Of a stretch of 64,000 nucleotides of DNA, positions 40,516-48,938 are shown piece by piece (position 1 is the stretch's first letter; each line of letters begins with the position of its first letter). Source of the DNA: Bacillota bacterium (lineage in GTDB: Bacteria > Bacillota > Clostridia > Christensenellales > Aristaeellaceae); the NCBI GenBank assembly GCA_023398575.1, contig JAEWSC010000035.1:1-64000 (forward strand), in the 5' to 3' direction. The translations under genes and the position numbers were made by a program. The notes under the pieces were generated by a model. That model saw only the letters and a program-made list of their open reading frames with translations. It searched no databases and was not told the DNA's origin.

Positions 40516-42042
40516 ATGGCACCTGTGCTGACTGTTTATTTTACATCGGACATACATGGGTTTGTGTTCCCAACAAACCATGCGGATCAGAACATAAAAC
40601 CCATGGGTCTTTTAGGCATGATTCCGCAGTTTCACAAAGACGGCAACACGCTGATTCTGGATTGCGGTGATACGATTCAGGGTTCGCCGCTGACATACTA
40701 CTGCCAAAAGGTATCGCTGCCAAATCCCATGATTCCGGTGATGAATGCGGCGGGTTATGATTATGTGACCCTTGGGAACCATGACTTCAACTATGGTTAT
40801 GATGTTTTAAAGGATTATCTTGATGGGATAGAGGCCAAGTGCGTCTGCGCTAATGTCCGGGATGTTTCGGACAACCTTTCCATACTTCCATATGTGCTGC
40901 ATACGCTTGAAAATGGTTTGCGCATCGGCATCACCGGTGTTGTTACCAGTTGGGTGAACAGGTGGGAAAAGGCGGACACATTAGAACACTTTGAGATTAC
41001 CGATCCATTTCAAGCGGCGAAAAACGCGCTTACAGCGATGGCATCACAGGCTGACTTCACCATCTGCCTGTACCACGGCGGCATCGAAAAGGACCTTTCC
41101 ACCGGACGGTTGCTATCTGATACGGATGAAAACATCGCCTGCCGGATATGTGAGGAGCTGGATTTTGATCTCTTGCTCACCGGACATCAGCATATTCCTT
41201 TGGAGAACAAGACATATTGCGGTACCCATCTTGTACAGCCGCCGGCCAGCGCCACACATTTTGTGAAGGTGGATTGGCAGGAAGCGGGAGAAATATCGTC
41301 TGTCCTGATTCCGTCGAACCCTCATCAAATGCCGCCGCTTGCAGACAGTCTGGTTCCGCTGAAGAACGCACTGGATGTATGGCTGGATGCGCCTGTGGGA
41401 TGCTTAAATATGCCGTTATGGCCCAGCGCGAAACTGGATATGGCGCTAAACGGCACGCCGATTGCCAATTTTATTAACCAAGTACAGTTGGAAGCTACCG
41501 GTGCAGATGTTTCCTGTACCAGTCTGCCCAATGAAATGCGCGGCTTTGACAAGAATGTATCGGTTCGGGATGTGGTGGCAACCTATGTGTATGCCAATAC
41601 GCTGGTTGTGTACCACGTGAATGGAGCAGTTTTAAAAGAGGCTCTGGAGAGATGCGCATCCTATTTTGATGTATTGGCGGATGGCGAGATTATCATCGCT
41701 CAGGATTTTCTGCAACCCAAGGTTGCACATTACAATTATGATTTCTTTGCCGGCATAAGCTACACGTTTGATTTAAGCCAACCGGTGGGTCGTCGTGTTA
41801 CCAGTATACTCCATCAAGGACGATCGGTGGGGCTGGCCGATAAGCTCACCTTGTGCATGAACAACTACCGGGCGACTGGTGTGGGTGGTTATGAAGCATA
41901 CCTGAAATGCCCGAGGATACGAGAAATAAATGTAGATGTCAGCGAACTGTTGCTGGATTACCTTTTGAAGCACCGGAACGTGACTGTCAGCAGTGAGTCA
42001 CCCTTGACAATCCTATATCCGAAAGCTAGAATTTCTTTGTGA
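40516..42042 (+). CDS. 5'-nucleotidase / 2',3'-cyclic phosphodiesterase family metallophosphatase
   Basis: 508 residues. Metal-binding motifs in order: YFTSDIHG (DxH), ILDCGDTIQG, TLGNHDFNYG (GNHD), LYHGGIEK and LLTGHQHIP (GHxH), followed by a C-terminal 5'-nucleotidase domain (about 320-508). The enzyme removes phosphate from nucleotides or cyclic nucleotides. It lacks a signal peptide, whereas most UshA-like enzymes are secreted, so it works inside the cell. It starts one base after the permease stop, so the importer probably delivers its substrate or releases phosphate from an imported ester. Confidence 0.9.
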   Translation: MAPVLTVYFTSDIHGFVFPTNHADQNIKPMGLLGMIPQFHKDGNTLILDCGDTIQGSPLTYYCQKVSLPNPMIPVMNAAGYDYVTLGNHDFNYGYDVLKDYLDGIEAKCVCANVRDVSDNLSILPYVLHTLENGLRIGITGVVTSWVNRWEKADTLEHFEITDPFQAAKNALTAMASQADFTICLYHGGIEKDLSTGRLLSDTDENIACRICEELDFDLLLTGHQHIPLENKTYCGTHLVQPPASATHFVKVDWQEAGEISSVLIPSNPHQMPPLADSLVPLKNALDVWLDAPVGCLNMPLWPSAKLDMALNGTPIANFINQVQLEATGADVSCTSLPNEMRGFDKNVSVRDVVATYVYANTLVVYHVNGAVLKEALERCASYFDVLADGEIIIAQDFLQPKVAHYNYDFFAGISYTFDLSQPVGRRVTSILHQGRSVGLADKLTLCMNNYRATGVGGYEAYLKCPRIREINVDVSELLLDYLLKHRNVTVSSESPLTILYPKARISL

Positions 42043-42066
42043 AAAAAATTTTGATCATTTTCCTGA

Positions 42067-42095
42067 TTGCAGCGGCCAAAAACGTGGTATATAAA
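42067..42095 (+). promoter_or_regulatory. Promoter of the flavodiiron/SOD unit
   Basis: TTGCAG, 17-base spacer, TATAAA. It begins just after the 5'-nucleotidase stop. Confidence 0.6.
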
Positions 42096-42141
42096 AATTA
42101 CCGGGTGAAACATCCTGGGGTACAGATGGGGAGGATTCATT

Positions 42142-43350
42142 TTGTACAGCGTGCGCGAAATTGCCAAAAAGTTATTCTGGGTTGGGGGCAGTGATAGAAG
42201 GCTTGAACGCTTTGAAAATATGTTCCCATTAACTAACGGCGTGGCATATAATTCTTATCTGCTGATAGATGAAAAGACTGCGCTTTTGGACACGGTAGAT
42301 ACCTCTGTCAATGGTTTGTATCTGGAAAACGTTGCACATGCACTTAATGGCCGCGATCTGGACTATTTGGTAATCAACCACATGGAACCCGATCATTGTG
42401 CCAGCATTGAGGAAATCGCCAGGCGTTATCCCAAAGTTCAACTGGTAGGCAATAAGAAAACGTTTCAGCTGTATGAACAGTTTTATAACCTGGATGTATC
42501 GGATCGTATGCTTGTCGTTGCAGATGGTCAGGAGCTCTCCTTGGGTGAAAGCACGCTTCGTTTTACCTTTGCGCCGATGGTGCACTGGCCGGAGGTAATG
42601 TTCACGTATGAAACATCCCGTAAGGTTCTGTTTTCAGCGGATGCTTTTGGTACATTCGGTGCGTTGTCCGGAAACCTGTTTGCAGACGAAGTTGATTTTG
42701 ACAACGCCTTTCTGGATGAAGCCAGGCGTTATTACGCCAATATTGTAGGCAAATACGGTCCGCAGGTACAAGCTGTTTTGAAGAAGTATTCCGGAATGCA
42801 AATTGATATGATTTGCGCGTTGCATGGCCCGATCTGGCGCGGCGACCTTACCAAAATTCTTCACAAGTATGATCTGTGGAGCCGTTATGAACCGGAGCAA
42901 AAGGGCGTTCTGCTCTTTTACGCATCGATGTACGGCAATACAGAAAACGCGATCGGGCTGCTGGCCAACAAGCTTGCACAGCGCGGTGTTACGGATATGC
43001 GCATGTACGATGTATCCAAAACCCATCCATCCTACATCATTGCCGAAGCCTGGAAGTATAGTAACCTGGTTGCGGCATCGCCTACCTACAATCTGCAGTT
43101 GTATTTGCCAATGCAAATGCTGCTGCACGACATGGCCGCATTGGGGCTCAAAAACCGTAAGGTCTCTCTGATTGGCAACCACAGTTGGTCTAGTGCCGCA
43201 TTGAAAACCATGCAGGAGATTTTCTCCAACATGAAAGACATGGAAATCGTCGGCGAACCTATGGACATTCGTTCTACTTTAAAACCCCAGCGGGAGGAGG
43301 AGCTTGACAGGATGGCGGATGCCATCGCCTCGTCTGTCTTGCAGGGGTGA
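42142..43350 (+). CDS. FprA-type flavodiiron protein (A-type flavoprotein)
   Basis: 402 residues. Beta-lactamase-like diiron domain (1-250) with HMEPDH, MVHWPEV, SADAFG and LHGPIWR ligands, followed by a flavodoxin domain (from about 255: LLFYASMYGNTENAI, AAASPTYNLQLYLPM-like). These enzymes reduce O2 to water or NO to N2O using NADH via rubredoxin or ferredoxin, protecting anaerobes. TTG start, 7 bases after GGGGAGG. SOD follows 33 bases later, forming an oxygen-defence pair. Confidence 0.95.
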   Translation: MYSVREIAKKLFWVGGSDRRLERFENMFPLTNGVAYNSYLLIDEKTALLDTVDTSVNGLYLENVAHALNGRDLDYLVINHMEPDHCASIEEIARRYPKVQLVGNKKTFQLYEQFYNLDVSDRMLVVADGQELSLGESTLRFTFAPMVHWPEVMFTYETSRKVLFSADAFGTFGALSGNLFADEVDFDNAFLDEARRYYANIVGKYGPQVQAVLKKYSGMQIDMICALHGPIWRGDLTKILHKYDLWSRYEPEQKGVLLFYASMYGNTENAIGLLANKLAQRGVTDMRMYDVSKTHPSYIIAEAWKYSNLVAASPTYNLQLYLPMQMLLHDMAALGLKNRKVSLIGNHSWSSAALKTMQEIFSNMKDMEIVGEPMDIRSTLKPQREEELDRMADAIASSVLQG

Positions 43351-43383
43351 ATACGACCGCCCTTTTGGCAAGGAGGAAACTTT

Positions 43384-44007
43384 ATGTTTAAGCAAGTTGA
43401 ACTATCATACAACTTTAATGCCCTTGAACCCCACATTGATGAAACCACCATGGTGACGCATTACAGCAAGCACCATGCTGCTTATACCAACAACCTGAAC
43501 GCCGCGTTGGAAAAGGCGCCAGAGGTCAGTGGCAAATCCATTGAGGATATTCTTCGTAACCTTTCCGCAGTGAATGACTCCACGGTGCGTACAGCCATAC
43601 AAAACAATGGCGGCGGTTTTTATAATCACAATCTGTACTTTGGTATTCTTTCACCAAACCCGGCGGCCGTTCCTGAAGGTGGCTTAGCAAGGGAGATAGA
43701 CAAGGCGTTTGGGGGTCTGGATGCCCTGAAGGAAAAACTGACTACGCTTGGTATGGGACGATTTGGCTCTGGATGGGCTTGGTTGTCGGTAAACATGGAA
43801 GGCGCGTTGAAGGTCTCTTCCAGCCCAAACCAGGATAATCCTTTGATGGAGGATGGTGGGTATTCGCCAATCTTGGGTATTGACGTTTGGGAACATGCCT
43901 ATTACCTAAAGTATAAGAATCTGCGGGCTGATTACCTGAAGGCCTTCTGGAATGTGCTGGATTGGCGCGAGGTATCCAAGCGCTTTGATGCAGTTTTGCG
44001 TGGATAG
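43384..44007 (+). CDS. sod: Fe/Mn superoxide dismutase
   Basis: 207-residue SodA/SodB-type enzyme. Metal ligands are H in THYSKHHAAY, H in NHNLYFGIL, D and H in DVWEHAYYLKY; also GSGWAWLSV and the late DWREVSKRF. The metal (Fe or Mn) cannot be told by eye. The N-terminus 'VELSYNFNALEPHIDETTM' is typical. AGGAGG lies 7 bases before the ATG. Converts superoxide to H2O2 and oxygen; the upstream flavodiiron protein removes O2. Confidence 0.94.
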   Translation: MFKQVELSYNFNALEPHIDETTMVTHYSKHHAAYTNNLNAALEKAPEVSGKSIEDILRNLSAVNDSTVRTAIQNNGGGFYNHNLYFGILSPNPAAVPEGGLAREIDKAFGGLDALKEKLTTLGMGRFGSGWAWLSVNMEGALKVSSSPNQDNPLMEDGGYSPILGIDVWEHAYYLKYKNLRADYLKAFWNVLDWREVSKRFDAVLRG

Positions 44008-44022
44008 TTTGAATATTTCTAT

Positions 44023-44050
44023 AAGGCCCGCCGAATTTGGCGGGCCTTTG
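44023..44050 (+). terminator. Terminator after sod
   Basis: AAGGCCCGCC-GAATTT-GGCGGGCCTT, a 10-bp stem followed by TG; the T run is short. Confidence 0.62.
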
Positions 44051-44094
44051 CGCATTTGGGGCATGCTAACACAATCTTGTAAAAAGGACGGTGG

Positions 44095-44964
44095 ATGAAA
44101 GTGCACCGGTATTTTGAAGGGTGGTACTTTAAACAGCAAGGAAAGGATGGAACGGTTGCCTTGATACCGGCATTGCACGTCGATGCACGGGGAAATAAAA
44201 GCGCATCTGTTCAGATTGTTACGGACAGTGAGTCTTTTCATTTTGATATGCCATGGGAGGCTTTGAAAGCAGACCGAAAGAACCTTAACATCCATGTCGG
44301 CGACAGCGTTTTTTCTGCATCGGGCATCCATTTTAAACTAATTCAAAATGGCGTTATAGCCAGTGGAGATATAACCTTTGGCGCTCTGGCTACGTTAAAA
44401 AGCGATATTATGGGTCCATTTCGCTTTGCTCCACTCATGGAATGCAGGCATAGTGTGTTCAGCATGGTACATGAGGTCAATGGGAATTTGCAAGTACATG
44501 GAAAAAACTATACTTTCTGTAATGAGCTTGGATACATAGAAGGGGATCGGGGCCGCTCTTTTCCAAAGCGGTATGCTTGGACGCAATGCGCCTGGCGCGA
44601 GGACAAACCCTGCTCAATAATGGTGTCTGTCGCTGATATACCTTATATGGGTGTAAGCTTTACGGGTATTATAGCCTGTGTTTATATGAACGACCGTGAA
44701 TACCGTTTAGCGACTTATGGTGGTGCAAGGCCAGTATTGATCGGAAAGGGCGAAGTCATCATAAGACAGGGGAAGTATACATTATCTGCAAGGCGGTTGG
44801 ACGAAGGCGGTATGCTGTTGCGAGCGCCTGTTGGCGGTGGTATGACCCGCATGATTCGGGAGGCACCTGCCTGTAAAGTGCATTACCGTTTTCTGTATGG
44901 CAGCGAGACACTGCTGGATAAAACACTGGATCATGCAGGGTTCGAATATGAATATGATCAATAA
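44095..44964 (+). CDS. Tocopherol cyclase-like family protein
   Basis: 289 residues. Conserved blocks of this family: YFEGWYFKQQGK at the N-terminus, 'MECRHSVFSMVHEVNGNLQV', then 'NELGYIEGDRGRSFPKRYAW' (GYxEGDxGxSFPxxYxW) near residue 143. In plants the family closes the chromanol ring of vitamin E; bacterial members are common in Firmicutes, with an unknown ligand and probably no such reaction. Predicted lipocalin-like beta-rich fold, cytosolic. AAGGACGG upstream of the ATG. Confidence 0.82.
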   Translation: MKVHRYFEGWYFKQQGKDGTVALIPALHVDARGNKSASVQIVTDSESFHFDMPWEALKADRKNLNIHVGDSVFSASGIHFKLIQNGVIASGDITFGALATLKSDIMGPFRFAPLMECRHSVFSMVHEVNGNLQVHGKNYTFCNELGYIEGDRGRSFPKRYAWTQCAWREDKPCSIMVSVADIPYMGVSFTGIIACVYMNDREYRLATYGGARPVLIGKGEVIIRQGKYTLSARRLDEGGMLLRAPVGGGMTRMIREAPACKVHYRFLYGSETLLDKTLDHAGFEYEYDQ

Positions 44965-44988
44965 CGACAGCAAAACAGTTTAATGTCA

Positions 44989-45017
44989 GGGAGCTCAAAA
45001 GCTCCTTCTTTGTTTTT
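44989..45017 (+). terminator. Weak terminator after the tocopherol cyclase-like gene
   Basis: GGAGCT-CAAA-AGCTCC stem followed by TTCTTTGTTTTT. Confidence 0.5.
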
Positions 45018-45109
45018 GGTGTGTACACAGAACTTTTCATTCTTGCTGGAATAGAATGGTACTGTTGCCGTGAGCATGAGCTGCGGCGATGCTAAAGCGA
45101 AGACGGTAA

Positions 45110-45138
45110 TTGTGCCGTGGCTGTGACTCGGCGATAAT
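45110..45138 (+). promoter_or_regulatory. Possible promoter of the DUF6385 cluster
   Basis: TTGTGC, 17-base spacer, GATAAT; about 90 bases before the first gene. A sporulation-type promoter was looked for but could not be called with certainty. Confidence 0.4.
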
Positions 45139-45228
45139 ATGCCAGACTCTTGATGCAGGTATGAATGAATGCCGAAATCTTGGCTTGTGCAATGCCGCGC
45201 CTGATTTGAGAAATGAGGACGTGAAGGA

Positions 45229-46212
45229 ATGTCTGTTCTGCATTATGCAAACAGTGCCGTATCTGTTGCTCAAGCAATAGCCCATCGCACAAGCTTGGCT
45301 GCTCACCTGATGCATGTAGGGTTCTATACTCAGGGATCGAACCACCTGACCAATCGTATACAGCTGTTTCAATCGGTGGGACTGTTACAGTTTTTACCAA
45401 TAGATCTGCCCGAAGGCTGCAAAGTCTCATCTGTCCGACTTTGCCTGCCTATCTATGAACCCAGTTTCCGGCCGATGAGGATTGGCTTGTTTCAAAACAT
45501 GAATGAGTATAACAGCCATGCGGTGACTTATCAAACGCGGCCAGCTATCATGCAGGTGCCAATCGCACAGTTTCAAGTGAATCCAGATATGCGGTGGAAA
45601 TATGTCACCTGTGATATAACAGTGGTTTTTAGGAACTGCCATGGAAATTTGCCGGCCATAGGCTTTACGCTTCTGTCTTTGGATTCGGGGTCCGGCATGG
45701 TATCTTTTTGTGGGCAAAATCAGGCTTATATGCCGTATTTGGAGATCCTCTGCAAACCCCAGGAGGAGACAAAAGAAGAATGTCATGAAGAAGCCCAGCT
45801 TGTTCAGAACGTATTTAAAGAGCGTATCTTCCACGTGAAGGGTGATAGGCAGGATTTGCATACGCCTATAATGACGACTGCTGGTGTGGAGACTATTACC
45901 TTTTTTGTAAAAAATACTGGAACGCATCCACTGGAATTTCATTTACAAATTAGTCCGGATGGTATGAACTATCTTGACGATCCACAAATTTTTGATGTGG
46001 AACCGTGTGGAATGAAAGCCGCTGCGCCTTGCTTATTCGGAAAATTTATGCGTGTAAGCGTACGCCCTTTACTAACAGGTACTGTTATCGCTGCTTGTGT
46101 CTGGTGCCAGGCACAGACGAAAAATTACATGGTACAGGAAATTGCCTGTAGGACAGATATTGCCCTGGGCGATTCTTTATCCATGTCGCTACCCGGCGAC
46201 GCCACATCATAA
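45229..46212 (+). CDS. DUF6385-like surface protein, N-terminal beta domain
   Basis: 327 residues. The N-terminal 190 look like a DNRLRE/CBM-type beta-sandwich: 'LQFLPIDLPEGCKVSSVRLC', 'DMRWKYVTCDITVVFRNCHG' and GFTLLSLDSGSGMVSF. The C-terminal 100 (FFVKNTGTHPLEFHLQISPD, FDVEPCGMKAAAPCLFG) have the pattern of DUF6385 proteins. No signal peptide. The downstream protein shares the C-terminal domain. AAGGA directly before the ATG, plus GAGGACG further upstream. Probably an extracellular or spore-surface protein that lacks a Sec signal; function unknown. Confidence 0.6.
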   Translation: MSVLHYANSAVSVAQAIAHRTSLAAHLMHVGFYTQGSNHLTNRIQLFQSVGLLQFLPIDLPEGCKVSSVRLCLPIYEPSFRPMRIGLFQNMNEYNSHAVTYQTRPAIMQVPIAQFQVNPDMRWKYVTCDITVVFRNCHGNLPAIGFTLLSLDSGSGMVSFCGQNQAYMPYLEILCKPQEETKEECHEEAQLVQNVFKERIFHVKGDRQDLHTPIMTTAGVETITFFVKNTGTHPLEFHLQISPDGMNYLDDPQIFDVEPCGMKAAAPCLFGKFMRVSVRPLLTGTVIAACVWCQAQTKNYMVQEIACRTDIALGDSLSMSLPGDATS

Positions 46213-46235
46213 TGCCGGGCAGAAAGGAGTAGTTC

Positions 46236-47012
46236 ATGAACAATCTTATTTTCAATACTGTTGCCAGCGAGCTAAAAACATTGATCTATGCGCAAGGACC
46301 AGGCGACACAATCAATGCGTTGAAGATAGATGCGTCAGATAATTTGCTTGTATCGATTGCAGATGGTTCAGTGACCATCAGCAACGCCTCACTGACGGTT
46401 GCCGGTACAGTAACGGTATCGGAGATTACGGCGCCTGTGACCATCGGCAACGCCTCACTGACGGTTGCTGGTACAGTAACGGTATCGGAGATTACAGCGC
46501 CTGTGACCATCGGCAACGCATCACTGACGGTTGCCGGTACAGTAACGGTATCGGAGATTACAGCGCCTGTGACCATCGGCAACGCTTCACTGACGGTTGC
46601 CGGTACGGTGACGGTATCGGAGATTACAGCGCCTGTGACCATCGGCAACGCATCATTGACGGTAGCCGGTACGGTGACTATCGGCGCCAGTACTTTTACG
46701 TCAGATCTTGTAACCAGCACCGCAGTGACGGGCACCGGCGTCATATTCCCGAATAAAGATATCTCCACGTACAAAGTGGCCTCCATCTTTATCTATAATG
46801 AGGTTGCTGTTCCCGTGACCATATCGCTGCAGATCAGTCCGACTACGACTGATGGACAATATATCAATGATCCTTCCTATGCAGATAAGGTGATTCCCGC
46901 CAATGGGAATTTGTATATGCCTGTTTCAAATTTTGCGCACTATGTCCGGCTTCAGTACAACCTTGGAGGCGCAACGGCAACCATTAGCGCTTATTTCAAC
47001 GCCCAGGCATAA
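46236..47012 (+). CDS. DUF6385-like repeat protein
   Basis: 258 residues. After a 45-residue head (MNNLIFNTVASELKTLIYAQ) come five 22-residue repeats of the form 'ASLTVAGTVTVSEITAPVTI' plus GN, the last one shortened to VTIGAST. A C-terminal domain (about 165-258: FIYNEVAVPVTISLQISPTT) resembles the C-terminus of the upstream protein. The repeats are almost only small and beta-branched residues with many Thr and Ser, suitable for a rigid beta fibre and for O-glycosylation. AAAGGAG lies 6 bases before the ATG. No signal peptide. Confidence 0.75.
   Translation: MNNLIFNTVASELKTLIYAQGPGDTINALKIDASDNLLVSIADGSVTISNASLTVAGTVTVSEITAPVTIGNASLTVAGTVTVSEITAPVTIGNASLTVAGTVTVSEITAPVTIGNASLTVAGTVTVSEITAPVTIGNASLTVAGTVTIGASTFTSDLVTSTAVTGTGVIFPNKDISTYKVASIFIYNEVAVPVTISLQISPTTTDGQYINDPSYADKVIPANGNLYMPVSNFAHYVRLQYNLGGATATISAYFNAQA
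46383..46688 (+). repeat. Five tandem 66-bp units within the repeat gene
   Basis: Units start at 46383, 46449, 46515, 46581 and 46647, each beginning AACGC(C/A/T)TCA(C/T)TGACGG; the fifth is truncated. Copies differ at a few third-codon positions only, so the array has expanded recently or is kept uniform by recombination. All units are in frame. Confidence 0.92.
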
Positions 47013-47039
47013 AACAACAGAAATATTTCTGGAGTATCG

Positions 47040-47070
47040 GCGGGCAGGCGGTGTTGCCGCCTGCCCGCTT
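47040..47070 (+). terminator. Hairpin between the repeat gene and the glycosyltransferase
   Basis: GCGGGCAGGCGG-TGTTG-CCGCCTGCCCGC followed by TTT. It would lower expression of the enzyme relative to the surface proteins. Confidence 0.6.
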
Positions 47071-47085
47071 TCAGGAGGGAAAATC

Positions 47086-48921
47086 ATGACATCTATGAAA
47101 ACGGGCATCAGCCTATGCATGATTGCTCGGAATGAGCAGGATTTACTGGCTGACTGTCTTATAAGCGTCAATGGGCTGGTAGATGAGATTCTGATTGCAG
47201 ACACTGGTTCTGATGATGATACAAAGATCATCGCCAAACATGCGGGTGCAAGCATATTTGATTATCCATGGAATGATAGTTTTTGCCGAGCACGGAATTT
47301 TATCATGGAGAAGGCTGTGGGCGAATGGATTCTTTTACTGGATGCCGATGAACGTTTGTTTCCCGAAGATAAGAATAAACTGCTGGACTTTATTCGCACA
47401 ACAGATCAGGATGGGGCTCATTTTAAGGTATACAACTATATAGGTAGGCAAGGGGAAGGCACATATACCCTTCATAACGCGCTGCGGCTTGTGCGTAACA
47501 ACAGGTGTTATCATTTTATAGGCGATATTCATGAGCAAATTGCACGGGTTGATGGACTGCCAGCCAAGGGGCGGTTTCCCGTTACGGATATCCGTATTCA
47601 GCATTTGGGATATCTGGATGATATCGTAAGCCGCAAGAACAAGAGAAAAAGAAATATTCCCATGCTTTCGAAGGAATTGGAAACAGATCCCGAAAATGCA
47701 TTCATGCTTTTCAATATGGGTAATGAATATATGGCCCAAAAGGACTATTTGGCAGCACTGGAATGGTTTATGAAGGCAAAGGAGCGTTTTCAACAGCAGG
47801 AGGCTTATGGGCCGCACCTTCTGTACCGTATGGCACTGTGCTACTATAATCTGAACCAATTGTCTAAGGCAGTGAATATATTGTCAGATGGTCTATCGAT
47901 GTACCCTGCCTGTACAGATATGGAATATCTGCGTGGTACGATATATATGCAATGGCATTGCGATTTTCTGGCCTCCGAATGCTTTACAAACGCGTTAACC
48001 ATGGGCATACCGCCAGCGGAGCTGCGCTTTTCAGATGAGTGTGGAACACTTAAGCCATTGATATCCTTAGCGGAGTTGAATATGCGTCAGCATGATTATA
48101 GAACGGCAGCTGGTTATTACTTTCAAGCAATCCAATCTGACAGCCATCATCATGCGCCGTTTTATGGCATAGCCCGCGCGTATAGCAAAATGGGATTATC
48201 CGCAAGAGAGATTGCTAATAAAATCATCGCACTGTTTGTGAACAGCGACTATTTTGCAAATCTCATCCTGCTAGTGGATGTTCTGCTTTCGCAAGGATTT
48301 TGGCCGGTATGCGAGCCGTACTTGACGGCACTAGAATCAAAAGATGGAATTAGGATGGAAAGAGCATTATTGTGGGGAAAGTACTGGCTGCGAAGCGGTG
48401 ACTACGAAGCTGCTGCAGAGCAGTTTGTCAAAGGTGTAACCTGCGACGAAAAGGAAAGGGTGCTTCCAGGACTCAAGGCAGAAGGTGCGCTGCTGCTCTT
48501 TTGCGCTATGCTCTTGAAAAATAGCGGCCAAAATGCCGATATGCAGTTTGCTGTTCAAACAGTTGCCGGCTTGCATGGTGACGCAGGCGAAAAAATTTGC
48601 CGGCAGATACTTGCGGTACTAGAGCAATGCCAAGAAAATTGGTTGAAGGATGTGCCAGCCGAGGATACCAGCTATCTCTTTTCGATAATGCTCAGGGTAC
48701 TTCTGGAATGTGGTGCATATGACTTATTTGAAAAAATTCTCTACGTCTATAATTACATTGATCATCCGCGGATTCTCTTATCTTTGGGCCAATTATATCT
48801 AGATTGCGGCTTTCCCCAAATGGCCGCGAAAACAATTTTGAGATCAATAAAGGAGTTAGATGCCATGGATGAAAAGGGGGCTGAGCTGCTGCTGGAAGCA
48901 TATATGCGGATGAAGGGCTAG
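47086..48921 (+). CDS. Glycosyltransferase family 2 with TPR repeats
   Basis: 611 residues. GT2 domain 1-230: 'ISLCMIARNEQDLLADCLIS' at the start, then ADTGSDDDT, the DxD site LLLDADERLFP near residue 83 and 'HNALRLVRNNRCYHFIGDIH'. From about residue 195 TPR-type helices follow (FNMGNEYMAQKDYLAALEWF and several later pairs). This 'SPBc2-like' class, a GT2 joined to TPRs, is often encoded beside a surface or spore-surface protein that it glycosylates. Here two DUF6385-like proteins lie upstream in the same operon. Start ATG 47086, 7 bases after GGAGGG. No membrane segment, so the action is cytosolic. Confidence 0.88.
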   Translation: MTSMKTGISLCMIARNEQDLLADCLISVNGLVDEILIADTGSDDDTKIIAKHAGASIFDYPWNDSFCRARNFIMEKAVGEWILLLDADERLFPEDKNKLLDFIRTTDQDGAHFKVYNYIGRQGEGTYTLHNALRLVRNNRCYHFIGDIHEQIARVDGLPAKGRFPVTDIRIQHLGYLDDIVSRKNKRKRNIPMLSKELETDPENAFMLFNMGNEYMAQKDYLAALEWFMKAKERFQQQEAYGPHLLYRMALCYYNLNQLSKAVNILSDGLSMYPACTDMEYLRGTIYMQWHCDFLASECFTNALTMGIPPAELRFSDECGTLKPLISLAELNMRQHDYRTAAGYYFQAIQSDSHHHAPFYGIARAYSKMGLSAREIANKIIALFVNSDYFANLILLVDVLLSQGFWPVCEPYLTALESKDGIRMERALLWGKYWLRSGDYEAAAEQFVKGVTCDEKERVLPGLKAEGALLLFCAMLLKNSGQNADMQFAVQTVAGLHGDAGEKICRQILAVLEQCQENWLKDVPAEDTSYLFSIMLRVLLECGAYDLFEKILYVYNYIDHPRILLSLGQLYLDCGFPQMAAKTILRSIKELDAMDEKGAELLLEAYMRMKG

Positions 48922-48938
48922 ACTGAACAGATTTTGGA

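Noticed and set aside
46383..46688. CRISPR-like repeated array
   Set aside because: The units are contiguous 66-bp in-frame coding repeats with no unique spacers and no cas gene.
46286..46786. 166-codon minus-strand frame over the 66-bp repeats
   Set aside because: Its repeats are just the reverse complement of the coding repeats; no start signal.
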